Origin: Adiantum capillus-veneris | Lineage: Eukaryota; Streptophyta; Polypodiopsida; Polypodiales; Pteridaceae | Length of the DNA: 64,000 bases | NCBI GenBank assembly: GCA_014529385.2 | Contig: CM043958.1 | Coordinates: 143,492,734 to 143,556,733, forward strand | Direction of reading: 5' to 3' | Shown: in pieces, positions 36,370 to 48,600 of the stretch | How the letters are laid out: every line of letters starts with the position of its first letter | Position numbering within the stretch: position 1 is the first letter of the stretch | The notes under the pieces: generated by a model | Databases searched by the model: none | The model's input: only the letters and a program-made list of their open reading frames with translations | What the model was told of the DNA's origin: nothing | Translations under genes and position numbers: made by a program

Positions 36370-37770
36370 ATGGATGACAATAGTAAAGAGAGTGAAATTA
36401 ATGTTGATAACTTTGATTTTGCTCATGAGCAAGCTACTAATGATGCTTGAATGCTAGTTAACTATCTTGTTTCTAGGCTTCAACAAGCCATGGGCAATCC
36501 ATCTCTCCAAAGTGAAGTGCAACGGCAGATCCGTGCTGACGGGATTCTCCAAGCTCATCACCATGACGAGAGAACACCTAGGAAGCCTCCTTGTGAGACT
36601 ACCAAAAGAGGTCTCTCTCTGATTCGGGAAGAAGAAGAGAATCCGTACGAAGGGCTCAAGAATTTACTTCTTGATGATGCATCTCCTTCCCACAGGAGAA
36701 CTCAAGAGCCTCCACCGAAGGAACGAGAAAGAAGTGAGTCTCCCGTCACCTCGACGGAGATGGATCCACGAAGACGGCGGAATAAACGCTCTCCATCACC
36801 ACCAAAGCGGAGAAGACCATCACACTCTTCTCCATGCCATAATTCAAAGAGGGATGATAAAAAGCAAGAGAAGAAAAAGGCGAGAAAGAGGACACCCTCT
36901 TCTCCATCTTCTTCATCCTCTTCCTCTTATGAAAGTGATGGTGAAGACAACGAAGATGAAGACAAGAAAAAGGCAAGAAAGAGGTCACCCTCTTCTCCAC
37001 CTTCTTCAAATTCTTCACCTTCTGAAGAAAGTGATGGTGCAACCTTTGAACCATAAAAAAGAAGAGGCCATAGGAAATCCTATGCCGCACGGAAGAGGTT
37101 GTCCAAGTTGAAGAAATTCAAAGAGGGAGGGAAGAGCATCTCTTTCCTTACCTATGATGGTACCTTTGGTGCTACGGACAAAGTCTTGGCCTTTATCCAA
37201 TAGTTCGATGCAGCGTTTGGAGATGAGGGCTTCACGGAGTCCTCTAAGCTACGCCACGTAGCTATGCACTTTCAAAAGTCCGCCAGACAATGGTGGTCTA
37301 GCCTACGAGCCAACGGTGAAGCTCCACGAACATGGAAAGCTTTAAGAGCTTCCATTATGAAGCAGTTTTTGGCCACTGATGCCAAAGACAAAGTACTCAC
37401 CGAATGGTGAAGCTTAAAGCTCTCTCCCTATGAATCCATCCAAAAATATGTAGACAAGTTTTGGGACCTACAAATCAAAGCCACTGTCTTCAAAAAGTTG
37501 GATTTTGGAGAGCAAAAGCAACAATTTTGTGCGGGCTTAACCGAAGAAATGGCGGAGTATGTCAACTCCCAAAGGCCACGTACCATATCGGCGGTAATAC
37601 ATCATACTATGGTGGCCTCTCGAATCAATTTCCAAACGGGGGCTAAAAGAAATAATAAGCCCACGAAAAACAAGGATTCCAACGAGCCTAAGGGGAAGGA
37701 CAATGTCCAAAGTCTCCTAAGGGCAACTCCAACAAAGCTAAAGAGAAGAGCTTGAGCGTTATCACAAGGA
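36370..37770 (+). pseudogene. Chromovirus gag (capsid), with in-frame stops
   Basis: The frame from ATG 36370 reads an N-terminal segment, a long S/K/R/E-rich low-complexity region (36700-37050) and then the retrotransposon gag core: FLTYDGTFGATDKVLAFI, FDAAFGDEGFTESSKLRHVA, WWSSLRANGEAPRTWKAL and PYESIQKYVDKFWDL. Stops lie at 36448 (TGA), 37054 (TAA), 37201 (TAG) and 37408 (TGA), all in one frame. A frame change near 37735 precedes the zinc knuckle [15 protein letters not shown] (about 37777-37821). Gag forms the particle that packages element RNA. Confidence 0.8.
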
Positions 37771-39720
37771 TAACCGATGTTTCAAGTGCGGCGAACAAGG
37801 GCATGCGTACCGCGCTTGTCCCCAAAAGAACAACCGCCAAGATCCTCCTAGAGCTTCCTTGGTTGAAATCCAAGAGGAGGAGACTCACCAAACTCACCAC
37901 AAAGGATCTTCTCTATGCCATGCTTGGGGAAAGGTAAGAGAACATGATGCTTTTATTCTCTTTGAACCTCGTTCTACTCACAATTTTATATCTATAGATT
38001 TGGCCACCAAGCTAGGCATACAATCCTATGAGATGGGGGATGTCCTACCCGCAGATAGTGCTTTCAAGGAGCAAGAAGCTTCAGTCACTCCCTTAATCGG
38101 GAAATTGAGGCTTCATGTTCAAAGCTATGTGGACAAAGAGGACTTCTTTATCTCTCCTCTCAAGCATGAGGATGTAATCCTAGGGGCACCATGGTTTGAC
38201 CACCTGGCTGCCAATGTTAAATTTCTTGAAAGGAAAATCTCCTTTAAGTTCAGGGAAAAAGACATGTATATAGATGCTAAGGAAATGGGTAACACTATCC
38301 CCATTGTACATACACCAGCTTTCAACAAGTCAATAAAGAGCTCTATTTCCGTGTACATGATTTTTGTTAAAGACATCCCTTGTGAGATACCTCCTAAACG
38401 AGGTAATGATGACCATGCATTTGAACTTCTTCCAGGAAGTTCACCACCTATTCAACCTCCTTATAGAGTTTCTCAAGCTCAACAAGAGGAGATTATGCGG
38501 CAAGTGCATGAGTTAGTTGAGAAGGGCATGGTTAGGCCTAGCTCATCTCCATTTTGCTCACCTGTGCTATTAGTGCAAAAGAAAGACGGCACATATCGTA
38601 TGTGTGTCGACTATAGAGCACTAAATAGGATCACTATCAAGAATAGGTTTCCCGTTCCACGGGTAGAAGACCTATTTGATAAGCTACAAGGATCAACCTA
38701 CTTCAGTAGGATTGACCTAAAAAGTGGCTATCATCAAATAAGGATAGTTGATCAAGACATTGTAAAGACCGCATTTTGCACCACATTTGGTCTTTATGAA
38801 TACATTGTCATGCCTTTTGGTTTGACCAATGCACCAGCCACATTCAACCGCTTGATGGAGAAGCTGTTCAGGCCTCATCGAACCTTCACTGGAGTGTTCT
38901 TTGATGATATTATCATCTACTCTAATTCATTAGACGAACACAAGCAACACCTCTAGGTAATATTTCAAGTTTTAAGAGAGAATAAACGTTATGTTAATCG
39001 AAAGAAAAGTGAATTTTTCTTGCAAGAGATTCAGTATTTAGGTCACATTATCTCTCAAGATGTCATCCAAATGGATCCATCCAAGTTAGAGGTAATAAAA
39101 GAATGCCCTAAACCAAGGAATCTTCATGAACTAAGAAGCTTTATAGGTATGTGTGCATACTATAGACGCTTCATAGAAAAGTTCTCACAAATTGCGGGAC
39201 CATTACATGACCTAACAAACAAAAGCGTTAGGTATACATGGTCTCGAAAAGCTTATCTCTCAACCTGTGCTTACACTACCGGATCTCTCAAAACCATTTG
39301 AGGTCCAATGTGATGCTTGTGGTGATTGCCTTGGAGCTGTTTTTCTCCAAGAAGGGCACGCCATAGGCTATGAGAGTCGAAGGCTCGACCCTGTTGAGCA
39401 ATCTCTAGGCATATATGAAAAGGAACTCCTTGCAGTTCTACATGCCTTAGACTCATGGAAGCACTATTTATTGGGGACTCCTTTCATTCTGTGAACGGAT
39501 CACCAAAGTCTTAAGTACTTCATGACGTAGACCAAGCTCTCCGACAAACAAATGAGGTGGGCAAATTTCCTTTCGCAATTTCATTTTCATATTGCTCACA
39601 TTGCTGGCAAGCATAATCAAGTAGCTGATGCACTCTCAAGATGGCCGAGAGTGAATGCGGTTTCCATAGCAACTCACAATGATCTATCTTCAATGATAGA
39701 TGAGTATGCTATTGATCCAG
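37741..39720 (+). pseudogene. Chromovirus protease, reverse transcriptase and RNase H, broken
   Basis: Zinc knuckle, then a protease with [11 protein letters not shown] where the family normally has an Asp-Ser/Thr-Gly active site, so the catalytic Asp is Glu and the Gly is Arg. [13 protein letters not shown] follows. RT shows [43 protein letters not shown] and [12 protein letters not shown] at 38954 interrupts before LGHIIS. A small deletion plus shift near 39250 precedes RNase H, which reads LSKPFEVQCDACGDCLGAVF, KELLAVLHALDSWKHYL, TDHQSLKYF and HNQVADALSR, with stops TGA 39492 and TAG 39528. Another shift near 39720 leads into integrase. Confidence 0.85.
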
Positions 39721-41145
39721 ATTTTTAGAGATGTGATTTCAGCCCTTGCATTAGGGAAGAAAGAAGAACCATTTACTTTACAAGATGGTTATCTTCTCCA
39801 TGGCAATAGACTATGCGTTACTAACTCACTACGTGAGAAAGTAATGTATGAATCTCATGCTCGACCGTATGCGGGGCATAGAGGGATTCAGTCTAGCTTA
39901 AAGGGAATTGAAACATATTTCTATTGGCCTACCATGAAAGAAAACATACAAGAGTATGTTTCTAAATGTGTGGTATGTCAAAAGACAAAATTTGATAGAG
40001 GGAAGCAACTTGGATTGCTTCAACCCTTGTCAATCCCTAATTCACCATGGGAGAGCATATCCATGGATTTTATCTTTGGATTGCCTAAGTCTATCCATGG
40101 GAATACGGGAATATGGATGATAGTAGACAAGTTTAGTAAACAAGCTCAATTTATACCTGTCAAAAAGACTATCAAAGCCCATCAAATGGCAACCCTCTTC
40201 ATTTCACAAATTTTCAAGTACCATGGCTTGCTAATGTCTATAGTGTCGGATAGAGATCCTAGAATGACCAGTAATTTCTGGAAGGGTCTCTTTGAGAATT
40301 TAGGAACAAGGCTAAACTTCTCTTCAGCCTATCATCCACAAACGGATGGCCAAAGTGAAATAGTTAACCTAACAATTCTCGATCTACTAAAAGCCTATGT
40401 AACGGAAGTAGATCAAAGATCCCAATGGGAGAAGTACTTAACCTTAGTGGAGTATGCTTACAATAACACTGTACATAATTCCACGGGAAAAGCACCTTTC
40501 GAGGTAATTGAGGGGAGATCAAAAGGTCCCTTGCTACTTAAGGTACATGGGAAGATCTTCGCTACCGATGAGTATAGCCAAGACCTACAAGAATCTTTTC
40601 AAAAGATTAAGGATGCTATCTCTATCTCACAGCAAAGGCAAAAGGCTGCTGCTAACAAGCACAGAAGAGCCCAAACCTTTAAAGAAAACGATTGGGTCTT
40701 ATTAAAGTTTCCCAACGCTCGATTAAGGCACACGACGGGCAAGAATCCTACGGGACACCAAAAGTACTATGCTAAACTAGCAAAAAGGTACTATGGTCCC
40801 TTTCAGATTCTTAGGCCAATCAATGAGATGGCCTATCAACTCAAGTTACCCAATCATTGGCTCATACACAATGATTTCCATGTGAGCCTATTAAAGCCTT
40901 TCAAAGGAGAGCCACCTCAAGAACCAACTATTGAAGACCCACCGGAGATCGAGGACCAAGAGGAGGTGCTGCAGCCCGAGTCCATTCTCCGACATGAAGA
41001 CAAGGTACTAAGAGGCGGTAACACTATCCGACGATATCTTATTAAGTTTAAGAATTATCCTTTTGAAGATGCTAGATGGATGCAAGGCATACAATTAAAG
41101 GATAACCTAAACCTTGTCAATGCTTACAATGCTTCCCAAGAGTAA
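39700..41145 (+). CDS. Chromovirus integrase with C-terminal chromodomain (open frame)
   Basis: It reads an H-H-C-C zinc region (ESHARPYAGHRGIQSSL ... CVVCQKTK), the DDE core (SMDFIFGLP, SDRDPRM, HPQTDGQSEIVN), a GPFQIL-like C-terminal fold, and a chromodomain near residues 425-475 (ILRHEDKVLRGG, YLIKFKNYPFEDARWM). The DDE core inserts DNA into the genome; chromodomains of chromoviruses steer insertion to marked chromatin. This is the only part of the element with no disabling change seen, but it depends on the broken upstream frame for expression. Confidence 0.85.
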   Translation: MSMLLIQIFRDVISALALGKKEEPFTLQDGYLLHGNRLCVTNSLREKVMYESHARPYAGHRGIQSSLKGIETYFYWPTMKENIQEYVSKCVVCQKTKFDRGKQLGLLQPLSIPNSPWESISMDFIFGLPKSIHGNTGIWMIVDKFSKQAQFIPVKKTIKAHQMATLFISQIFKYHGLLMSIVSDRDPRMTSNFWKGLFENLGTRLNFSSAYHPQTDGQSEIVNLTILDLLKAYVTEVDQRSQWEKYLTLVEYAYNNTVHNSTGKAPFEVIEGRSKGPLLLKVHGKIFATDEYSQDLQESFQKIKDAISISQQRQKAAANKHRRAQTFKENDWVLLKFPNARLRHTTGKNPTGHQKYYAKLAKRYYGPFQILRPINEMAYQLKLPNHWLIHNDFHVSLLKPFKGEPPQEPTIEDPPEIEDQEEVLQPESILRHEDKVLRGGNTIRRYLIKFKNYPFEDARWMQGIQLKDNLNLVNAYNASQE

Positions 41146-41404
41146 GCAAATGTACAAAATGTTAAAAATGAACAAAGTTTTTTGTCTTATAAGACTCTCT
41201 TTTTCTTTATTGTGCACAAAAATGAAGTAGTATGCATGCTTAGATCAAGTTTGTGGAGACGACGTCTCCCAAACACCAAGTAGAGCTTGTCACTCTACTA
41301 TGGAAGACTGATAGGACTAATGTGCAGACATGCTTGCGGAAGCCTCAGGCTCTCAAGCGCCAAATGGACTAGTCATCCATTGTGGAATGATGTCGTAGGG
41401 TAAC

Positions 41405-41853
41405 ATACGGATCCTCTATCCGCTAAGAAAAGGACTCATGAATATGCTTTATCTTCTCTACACCATAGTCAAGGACGACTATGATTTCAAGAGAGTGGTA
41501 ATGTCATAATAATCAATATCTAATTCTCCTAAATGATTTTCTCATGTTAAACTGATCATTTAATATGGGGAAGTACCAGGGGAGAAAAAGCTAGAATATT
41601 GGTTAAGCTAGCAGACCGGCCACAATAGGGATCCAAAGGAGGTAATATAGGGATCCAAAGGGGGGGCCATTTGCAAAAGAGCCATGTGAAAAAATGGGCT
41701 AAAAAGACCCTAAGGTTCAGCCCATTAAGACTTCCAAAATGCTAAGGTTCCAAAATGCTAAGATCCTCTACCCGCTGAGAAAAGGACTCATGAATATGCT
41801 TTATCTTCTCTACACCATAGTCGAGGACGACTATGATTTCAAGAGAGAGGTAA
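41405..41853 (+). repeat. Tandem duplication of polypurine-tract region plus LTR start
   Basis: The sequence before the LTR (GATCCTCTATCCGCTAAGAA...) and the first ~258 bp of the LTR (41502-41759) occur once. Then the same leader (GATCCTCTACCCGCTGAGAA...) and a second LTR start (41854) follow. The join lies in CCAAAATGCTAAG, a short repeat within the LTR, suggesting slippage or unequal recombination. Confidence 0.8.
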
Positions 41854-42640
41854 TGTCATAATAATCAATATCTAATTCTCCTAAATGATTTTCTCATGTT
41901 AAACTGATCATTTAATATGGGGAAGTAACAGGGGAGAAAAAGCTAGAATATTGGTTAAGCTAGCAGACCGGCCACAATAGGGATCCAAAGGAGGTAATAT
42001 AGGGATCCAAAGGGGGGGCCATCTGAAAAAGATCCATGTGCAACAATGGGCTAAAAAGACCCTAAGGTTCAGCCCATTAGGACTTCCAAAATGCTAAGGT
42101 TCCAAAATTCAAAGGTTGTGTCCAAAGGTCAACTTTAAGGGAATTGGATGCTTTGTGTGTGACCAAAAAAGTCTTTGCATATCCCTACATAGGAGGGGGC
42201 GAGCCTAGCATGTAGGGGATGAGAGAGAAAGCCACACACACACACACACACAAGCCCCCTTTACACAAAGGGAATGAGGGACACATGTCAGCTCCCTAGG
42301 CCAGATGCCCACAAGGTGTACCCAATTCCTATTGGATGGCCTTGGAGGTGGACCAATGAGAATTGGACTAGAGTAAATCTAGTTTAATTAATTTAAAAAC
42401 ACTTAATAAAAGAACCAATGAGAATTAAGTCCTCTAGAAGACTATTGGACAATCTCCCAAGGGGTCCAATGAGCATTCAGCAGCCCAATGGCTTGCCTGA
42501 TTCCTATTGGCCAGGAGGCAAAGGGGTCCAATGAGAGTTTAGTTTAATCATTAAATTACCTAAAGCTCTCACAAAAGGGGAAAGGGGGACACATGTCAGA
42601 AGGCTATCACGTATGTTGCTTAATTGTGATAGGCTATCTA
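41854..42640 (+). repeat. Truncated 3' LTR of the chromovirus
   Basis: It matches 34359 to about 35140 at high identity and breaks off after GTGATAGGCTA. The distal half of the LTR is missing, probably lost by deletion. Confidence 0.8.
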
Positions 42641-42912
42641 CAATGGCAATTATTGGATTATGAATTTGATTTATCATTGCCATATCCCCTCCATATCCCA
42701 CAAGGGACTTCTCTCACTAGGAGTTGTTTTCATCCTTGCTCAAAAAGTAGGCTCCCATTCCTATAGAAGTACTATTTTGTGCAAGAGGGTGAGCCCACCA
42801 AATATTCTAGAGGCTCATTCAACTTTGGGACTGTTCCCATAGAGAACAAGAGGGCACCAAAGGGTCAATTTCATTCAAAGGTGGAAGCTCACATAAAGGG
42901 AAATGTCTCATT

Positions 42913-43005
<93 letters not shown>

Positions 43006-43369
43006 TACCTACATGGATGTGAAAAAAAATCTTTAATTCACAAGGGAATTGTCTCATTCAATCTCTCTCTCTCTCTCTAAATTTTCATTAACCAACATAA
43101 TTGCGTACATGGATGTGAATTAAATTTTTAACCCAATATTGTAATTGTGCTATTGTGAGGATTTAGACATTGGCATTTTGGAGAGTCTCCAAAATTGTTA
43201 AGACCACTCCATACGCACCATGGGAGAGAAAGATGTTGGAGAAATCAACGGCCTCCATAAATGGCAAACAAAAATGAGGAGATACTTGATCATCTTATAA
43301 AGATAATTAGACACTGCCTTGAAAAAAGTAAGATCTTCCTCCCACTTGCATAGGGGTGCATACAATTGA
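42641..43369. other. Spacer with (CT)n(AT)n microsatellite
   Basis: No gene seen. 42917-43000 is a CT tract passing directly into an AT tract. A shorter CT tract lies at 43063-43078. Confidence 0.7.
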
Positions 43370-43800
43370 CGGGGGAAATCTCACAAATCAATCTGCTAAT
43401 GCAAAAAATACTTTGGCATTGGATAGAGCCAAACGAAGAAGTATTCAGATCAGTCACATAATTGCACAAAAGGCACTTGGCCTCATTGCTCAGTTTCTTG
43501 GTGATGATGTGATTTCACCCATTGTAGGCATTAAAGATTCAAAAAATCTTGGGATGCCCTCAGCATAGATTCTAAAAGGTTGAAGACCAATCTAATCATT
43601 TGGTTCTACATACCATTGAAACAAGATGATGAGACTTTGGTTGCTGACCTCAACAAGTTCAAAGTCTTGAAGCAATAGCTCTTAGGAGTGCAAAAACAAA
43701 TTCTTGAATGATGAAGAAATAGAAATTCTTATCAACAGTGTGGATATTCACCTTTCAATACACTAGTGTACACCTTTTACAAGATCTAAAATGTCAAACC
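43370..43800 (+). pseudogene. Possible Ty1/copia gag fragment (UBN2-like)
   Basis: Shifted frames read NQSANAKNTLALDRAKRR, SWDALSIDSKRLKTNLI, LKQDDETLVADLNKFKVLKQ and LLGVQKQIL, with stops. The order (SWDAL block, then an ADLNKFK block before LLGVQ) resembles copia gag polypeptides. It is short and decayed, and no LTR or pol accompanies it. Confidence 0.35.
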
Positions 43801-45568
43801 CCTTGGTTAGACTCTACATCAAAATTGCTCAAACTAATAACCAATTGTCTATCGTGTCTAATAGTGATTGGAATCAACTTGAAAAGTTGAACTTGTCCAC
43901 GATCCCTTGTCAGATTGTGGACTTCTTTCCTTGAAAGTACAATTGTGATGGGATCAAAACAATGATCCTCAACACCTATGGAGTGATTGTGCATTTAGGG
44001 ATACAATCAATGCTGCAACTAAGCAATAGATCTTTGCAAGTTGGAACATTATTCAAAATTGGATCTTGAAATAATCTTCTCTCACTGTGAATAAAAGAGA
44101 AAGATGTCTTAACACCCCCAAAAAGATAGTCATACTAGATTTCCTTGGGTTTTAAAATAAGAGATCCCCTACTTTGAGGTGCTCTTAGATTATTCATGTC
44201 GTTACATGAATTAGCTGCTTGATATGTAGGCCATGCCTATTTGATATCACTATAAAGCATCATCTATATTGGTTGTACCTTTTGCATAGAGCTAATCATG
44301 TAAAGTGCTTGCCGTTGTAGACATAAACAATGATCACAAGATAATCTACCAGCCTTAATTTTTGTTGAACAAAGTAGCTAATATTATAGTGGAAGTGTAA
44401 ACATGCTTTAGTGGAATGAGTCCACAATACTTGCATGCCATGCATGCATTAAAATAAAATAGAGTGATAAGCCCTTGGCTTCAATGACAGTCTCCACAAT
44501 GTGAGCAGATGCCATTTGTGCCTTGCACAATGTGTATTGGCATGCATACGTTGAGGCGGTCCGGGGCGGGCAACAAGAGAGGCGACCTCTAAACACCCCT
44601 CAAGGCTCCCGTGCTGCTCAATTGGGGCTGGGGCAACCACAAGCACAACACAACAACAAACCCACAGCCAAACCCAAACAAGATAGGGGCACCACCTAGT
44701 TATGGTATGCGAACTAGGACGCAAGAGAGATTTTGGCACAACCAAGAAGATGCACCACACAACACACACAAACAACCTCACACCAAGACACACACAAACT
44801 GGACCAGAGAGAGCTAGAGCAAAGGGAAGAGAGAGAGAAAAGGATCTTGCGTAATACCTTATTTGTGACTTGCAAATGGAGATGGTTCGTTATGATGCTA
44901 TTGTAGAACTTGTATAAAACTCACTCAATGCTTAGTGATTGCTAAACATTGCCAAAACACACACACACTGTCTTAGGGTGTGGGAGACCTCTCACCACAA
45001 TACCCTCTTACAATGGACACAAAACTGGCGATGAAAAACACACTAAAACACTTTCTAAAATCAAGATCAACTGATAAAAACTCAAAATACACAAGTCACC
45101 TTGAATTCACCAAACCGTATTGCACAAATGGAAGGACGAAGATTTGAACGTCGAATCACGCCTTTGAATGCACCAAACCTCAATTTATTGATGATAAAGG
45201 AGCATATACAATAGTGGTTTTGAGATTTGTGAAACTCACGCTCTCTCACTTGCAATGTGTAGCTTGAAAGCTTCTCTCACACCAAGAGTGAAGCTCACAA
45301 GTGGTTGCTACACCTAAGTCTCTCCTCACGCATAGAGTGTTGGGGTGCTATGTGAGATGTTGGAGGTTGTTTTACAAGAAGGAGAGGGGCCTATTTATAG
45401 GTTGGAGACCCCTCATTAGGATTATTGGAAATCCTAATTTACAAGCTAACAAATCAGGATTATGATTTTTTTGAATATCAAAACATTGTGGGCCTTCTTT
45501 GTCTGCTTGATTCATGGGTGTGGGCTCAAAAGAGAGCATTATTGATGTAGATAAGGTGAAAGTAAGTA

Positions 45569-45570
<2 letters not shown>
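43801..45570. other. Unrecognised region with a minus-strand LTR-like promoter
   Basis: No supported gene. On the minus strand, CTATAAATAG at 45391-45400 is followed about 200 nt later by CATCAATAAATTG (near 45190), a TATA-to-AATAAA layout typical of LTR U3-R. No paired LTR was found. Confidence 0.3.

Positions 45571-45629
<59 letters not shown>
45571..45629. repeat. (GA)n microsatellite
   Basis: Continuous GA tract of about 58 bp. Confidence 0.95.
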
Positions 45630-45631
<2 letters not shown>

Positions 45632-48600
45632 ACTATACACATGTCCTGAGGTGAGGTGTCTTTTATGGTTAGGTCAATGGCTATTTTGTGTTAGTATGTT
45701 AGTGGTTAGTGTTAGTAATCACTAGAAAGTTAATGATATATTTACAATGGGTAGAATGGGTGGGATGGTTGGAGTAAGATGGTTGAATGAAGTGAGCAAA
45801 TCCTTGTGATGGTGAAGCTTGAAGAAGTTTTGGACTTACTTGTGTAGGTTCTCAAAATGACCATCGATCTTCTTCTTCGTCTTCTCTTCTTTACGCCACT
45901 GCTGCCATCGTGATGAAAATGGTAATTCCGTTGATGAGATCTTTTGATTTGCAGAGGTTAAGCATGGTACACATGCTGAATTTATGTATATATATAAGGA
46001 GTAAGATGGAATTGTACTTTGGAGATAATAGAGAGAGGCATAGAGATGGTGTATGTACATGGAGAGCTCATATGAGAGCTATGGGAGTAAGTGGGGAGGT
46101 TAATGGTGAAGAAGGTGAGAGAAACCATTGAAGGTGCAGGTTTGAGTGAGGGATTGAGAGAAATGTGTGTGTGTGTGTGTGTGTAGAAGTGTGGAAAGAG
46201 GTGAGAGAAGACTATGGGCTACTTGTGAAAAAAGTGGACAGACAGGGGTCCACTCAAAAAATCATAGCTCACCGCTGGTAGCTCCAAAAATCATGAAAAA
46301 ATTTGAGGTGATTATTCAGAGCGTGGGCTACATTTTCTCTTTTGACCACTACTCCAAATTCGGAGTGGAGATAGGTGCCAAAATTCTCACCAAAAAGCCT
46401 GTTTTTATGCTTGCAAAAGTCTTTTAGTGGACCCCTCCTTTGTTGAATTTGTACAATGCATCCAAGAGTGAGCCCCTCCTTTGTGATATCATAATACAAA
46501 GCATCCAAGTTGCCCTTGACACATGCATGGAGGAGGATTATTGGTGAATAAAGAAATATATACATGGTGGGACTAGTGTATGGACTATTCATGGACTTTA
46601 GCTCAATGAGCACATGGTGTTAGAATAATGAGTAAAAATAATAATAAAAATATGGAGGAGTTATGGATATGGAAAGATATTGGAATCATATGATATGGTC
46701 CCTCTTTGAATTATTTTGGGTGAAAGAGGAAAAGGTATGCAAGTAAATAATATAATAAACTTGACCAATGAGTAGAAATCAATTTTTTGTTTTCACGAGG
46801 GTGAGGGTGAAAATGTGGGAGTGATTTGTATAAAGGAAAAATATAAGGTTAGAGTATGTACATATTGGCAAAAAATATACTTATGGTGTAAGAGGATGAA
46901 AGAAGGTGTACATATGTTTAATAAAACACACACCTAAGTAGAAATAATAAAATACCAAAATAATTATAAAAAATCCCTATATTTAGGCCATATATACAAT
47001 GAAATATTTACACACAAAGAGGCCATAATATACTTTTATTTTTTATTTATTTTTATTTTTTTTGGCTCACCTAGCCCAGTGACTAGCTAGCTGAGGGTTT
47101 TTAAGAAGATATGGGAAAAGCCCCCTAACTCACACACGCCTATGTACAATGAAATGGTAGGGATAGCCATAGCGTTTGGGTGAATTTGGTAGGGTGGAGT
47201 AATCTAGTATGGCAATTATGGAGAGCCGAAAAACGGCTATCAACGTCATAGTTGGTCATTGCAAAACATAACTGTGAGCTTATATCCTCTTATTGACAAA
47301 CCTGTGTGCCATTTTTCTTGATCCTAATCCACTGTTGCATGGAATAGAAGCCTTGATTTTTCATGGTAAATCTGCCAAATCACTTTGAATTAAACAATAG
47401 AGTAATCCTTTTCAAATGAGATGTTAAAGAAAAAAATACAAGTAGAGTTGGAAATTGTCTAACCTTGTTGCCCCTCTAGTAGCAGTTGCCTTCACTTGAA
47501 TCTGACTCATAACCATGTATGCTGAGGAATTCAAATCTATCGGATGTACCCTCCATGCCATTGTGGCTTGGTATGAGCTAAGTTTCCCCAAGTTTGTATG
47601 TTTATAGCATATTCTAAACTTTGGAAGCTGGCAAGCAATATGTCATGAAGTGAATCCTTGCTTTGCATACTCATTGAAGAGATACATATCACAAATGAGT
47701 GCTCAAAGATAACAAGTGCTCCCTGTTGACACACACATCTCAAAGCAAAAGAGAATCAACATTGTTGATCTTTTAGAGAGGAACATACTTGTTGAATCAT
47801 GAGCTTATTGAGAATCATGAGATTGCCCAATATTACAAGAGATAGCTCTTGAAGTTGCTGTTAAATGTCATCCAGCTATCAAACTCCGCTTGATCAAAGC
47901 AACACAGATTTTCTATAACCATCACCCTTTGCATCAAAAATTGTACTTCAAATGTGCTTCTTGTACTGATCTTGCCTACATTTTGGTGAGCTATAAATGC
48001 TTTGAAGTGAACATGCATCCAATGCATGTACATAGATATGGAGTTGTGCTCCTGGGAGCATTGATTTTCCCCTCCATTCAATAGCACATGGAGGAAATAT
48101 TTAAGAGATAGTTGCCAACTAAATCTATGGCCAACCAGATTTGTGGAGCCATGCTCCTTAGATTGAACATGTACCATAATGTATTGTTGGTTGTCGACCC
48201 TGTCAAGGAGGATATCATATGGAAAGCAAAAAAATAACTACAATATTTGCATAGACAACACATACCTGAGTTGTCCAATGCTATTTTGCCTGTACCCATG
48301 TCCAATTAGCCGTAAAGCCCATCAGATCACTTAATCACGCTTGCCAACCATGGGTTGACTATGATCGTTTTTGACATCATCAAGTTCAGCCATGCCCTAG
48401 CAAAACTAGAGGAAAAAATACTTTTTGGCTTTTAATAATTGATCGGACCTGCCAAATACGTTTATCCCACAAGACACATGCCTTGCCTTTACTTGCCAAT
48501 TGTTCATGATAATGCTTGACTGCTTTGGAGCAAGTACTTTTTCTTGAACTTTTGAAATGCTACAATATGGAAATATACATACAACTAACAAACTCATGAA

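Larger units (their letters stand above)
34359..42640 (+). mobile_element. Ty3/gypsy chromovirus LTR retrotransposon (defective)
   Basis: 5' LTR 34359-35952, tRNA-Met primer site, gag, protease, RT, RNase H, integrase with a C-terminal chromodomain, then two LTR starts (41502 and 41854), the second running to 42640 where homology with the 5' LTR breaks off. Gag-pol is interrupted by stops and at least three frame changes, but integrase is open. Because the 3' LTR is cut, no target duplication can be scored. Confidence 0.9.

Noticed and set aside
44449-44793. 114-aa minus-strand frame rich in Val, Cys and Leu resembling membrane segments
   Set aside because: It is read from a CA/AAC-rich low-complexity stretch on the other strand, with no homologous motif or second copy.
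47833-48305. Overlapping 75- and 114-aa minus-strand frames
   Set aside because: Length is within chance for this base composition, with no motif, splice partner or repeat support.
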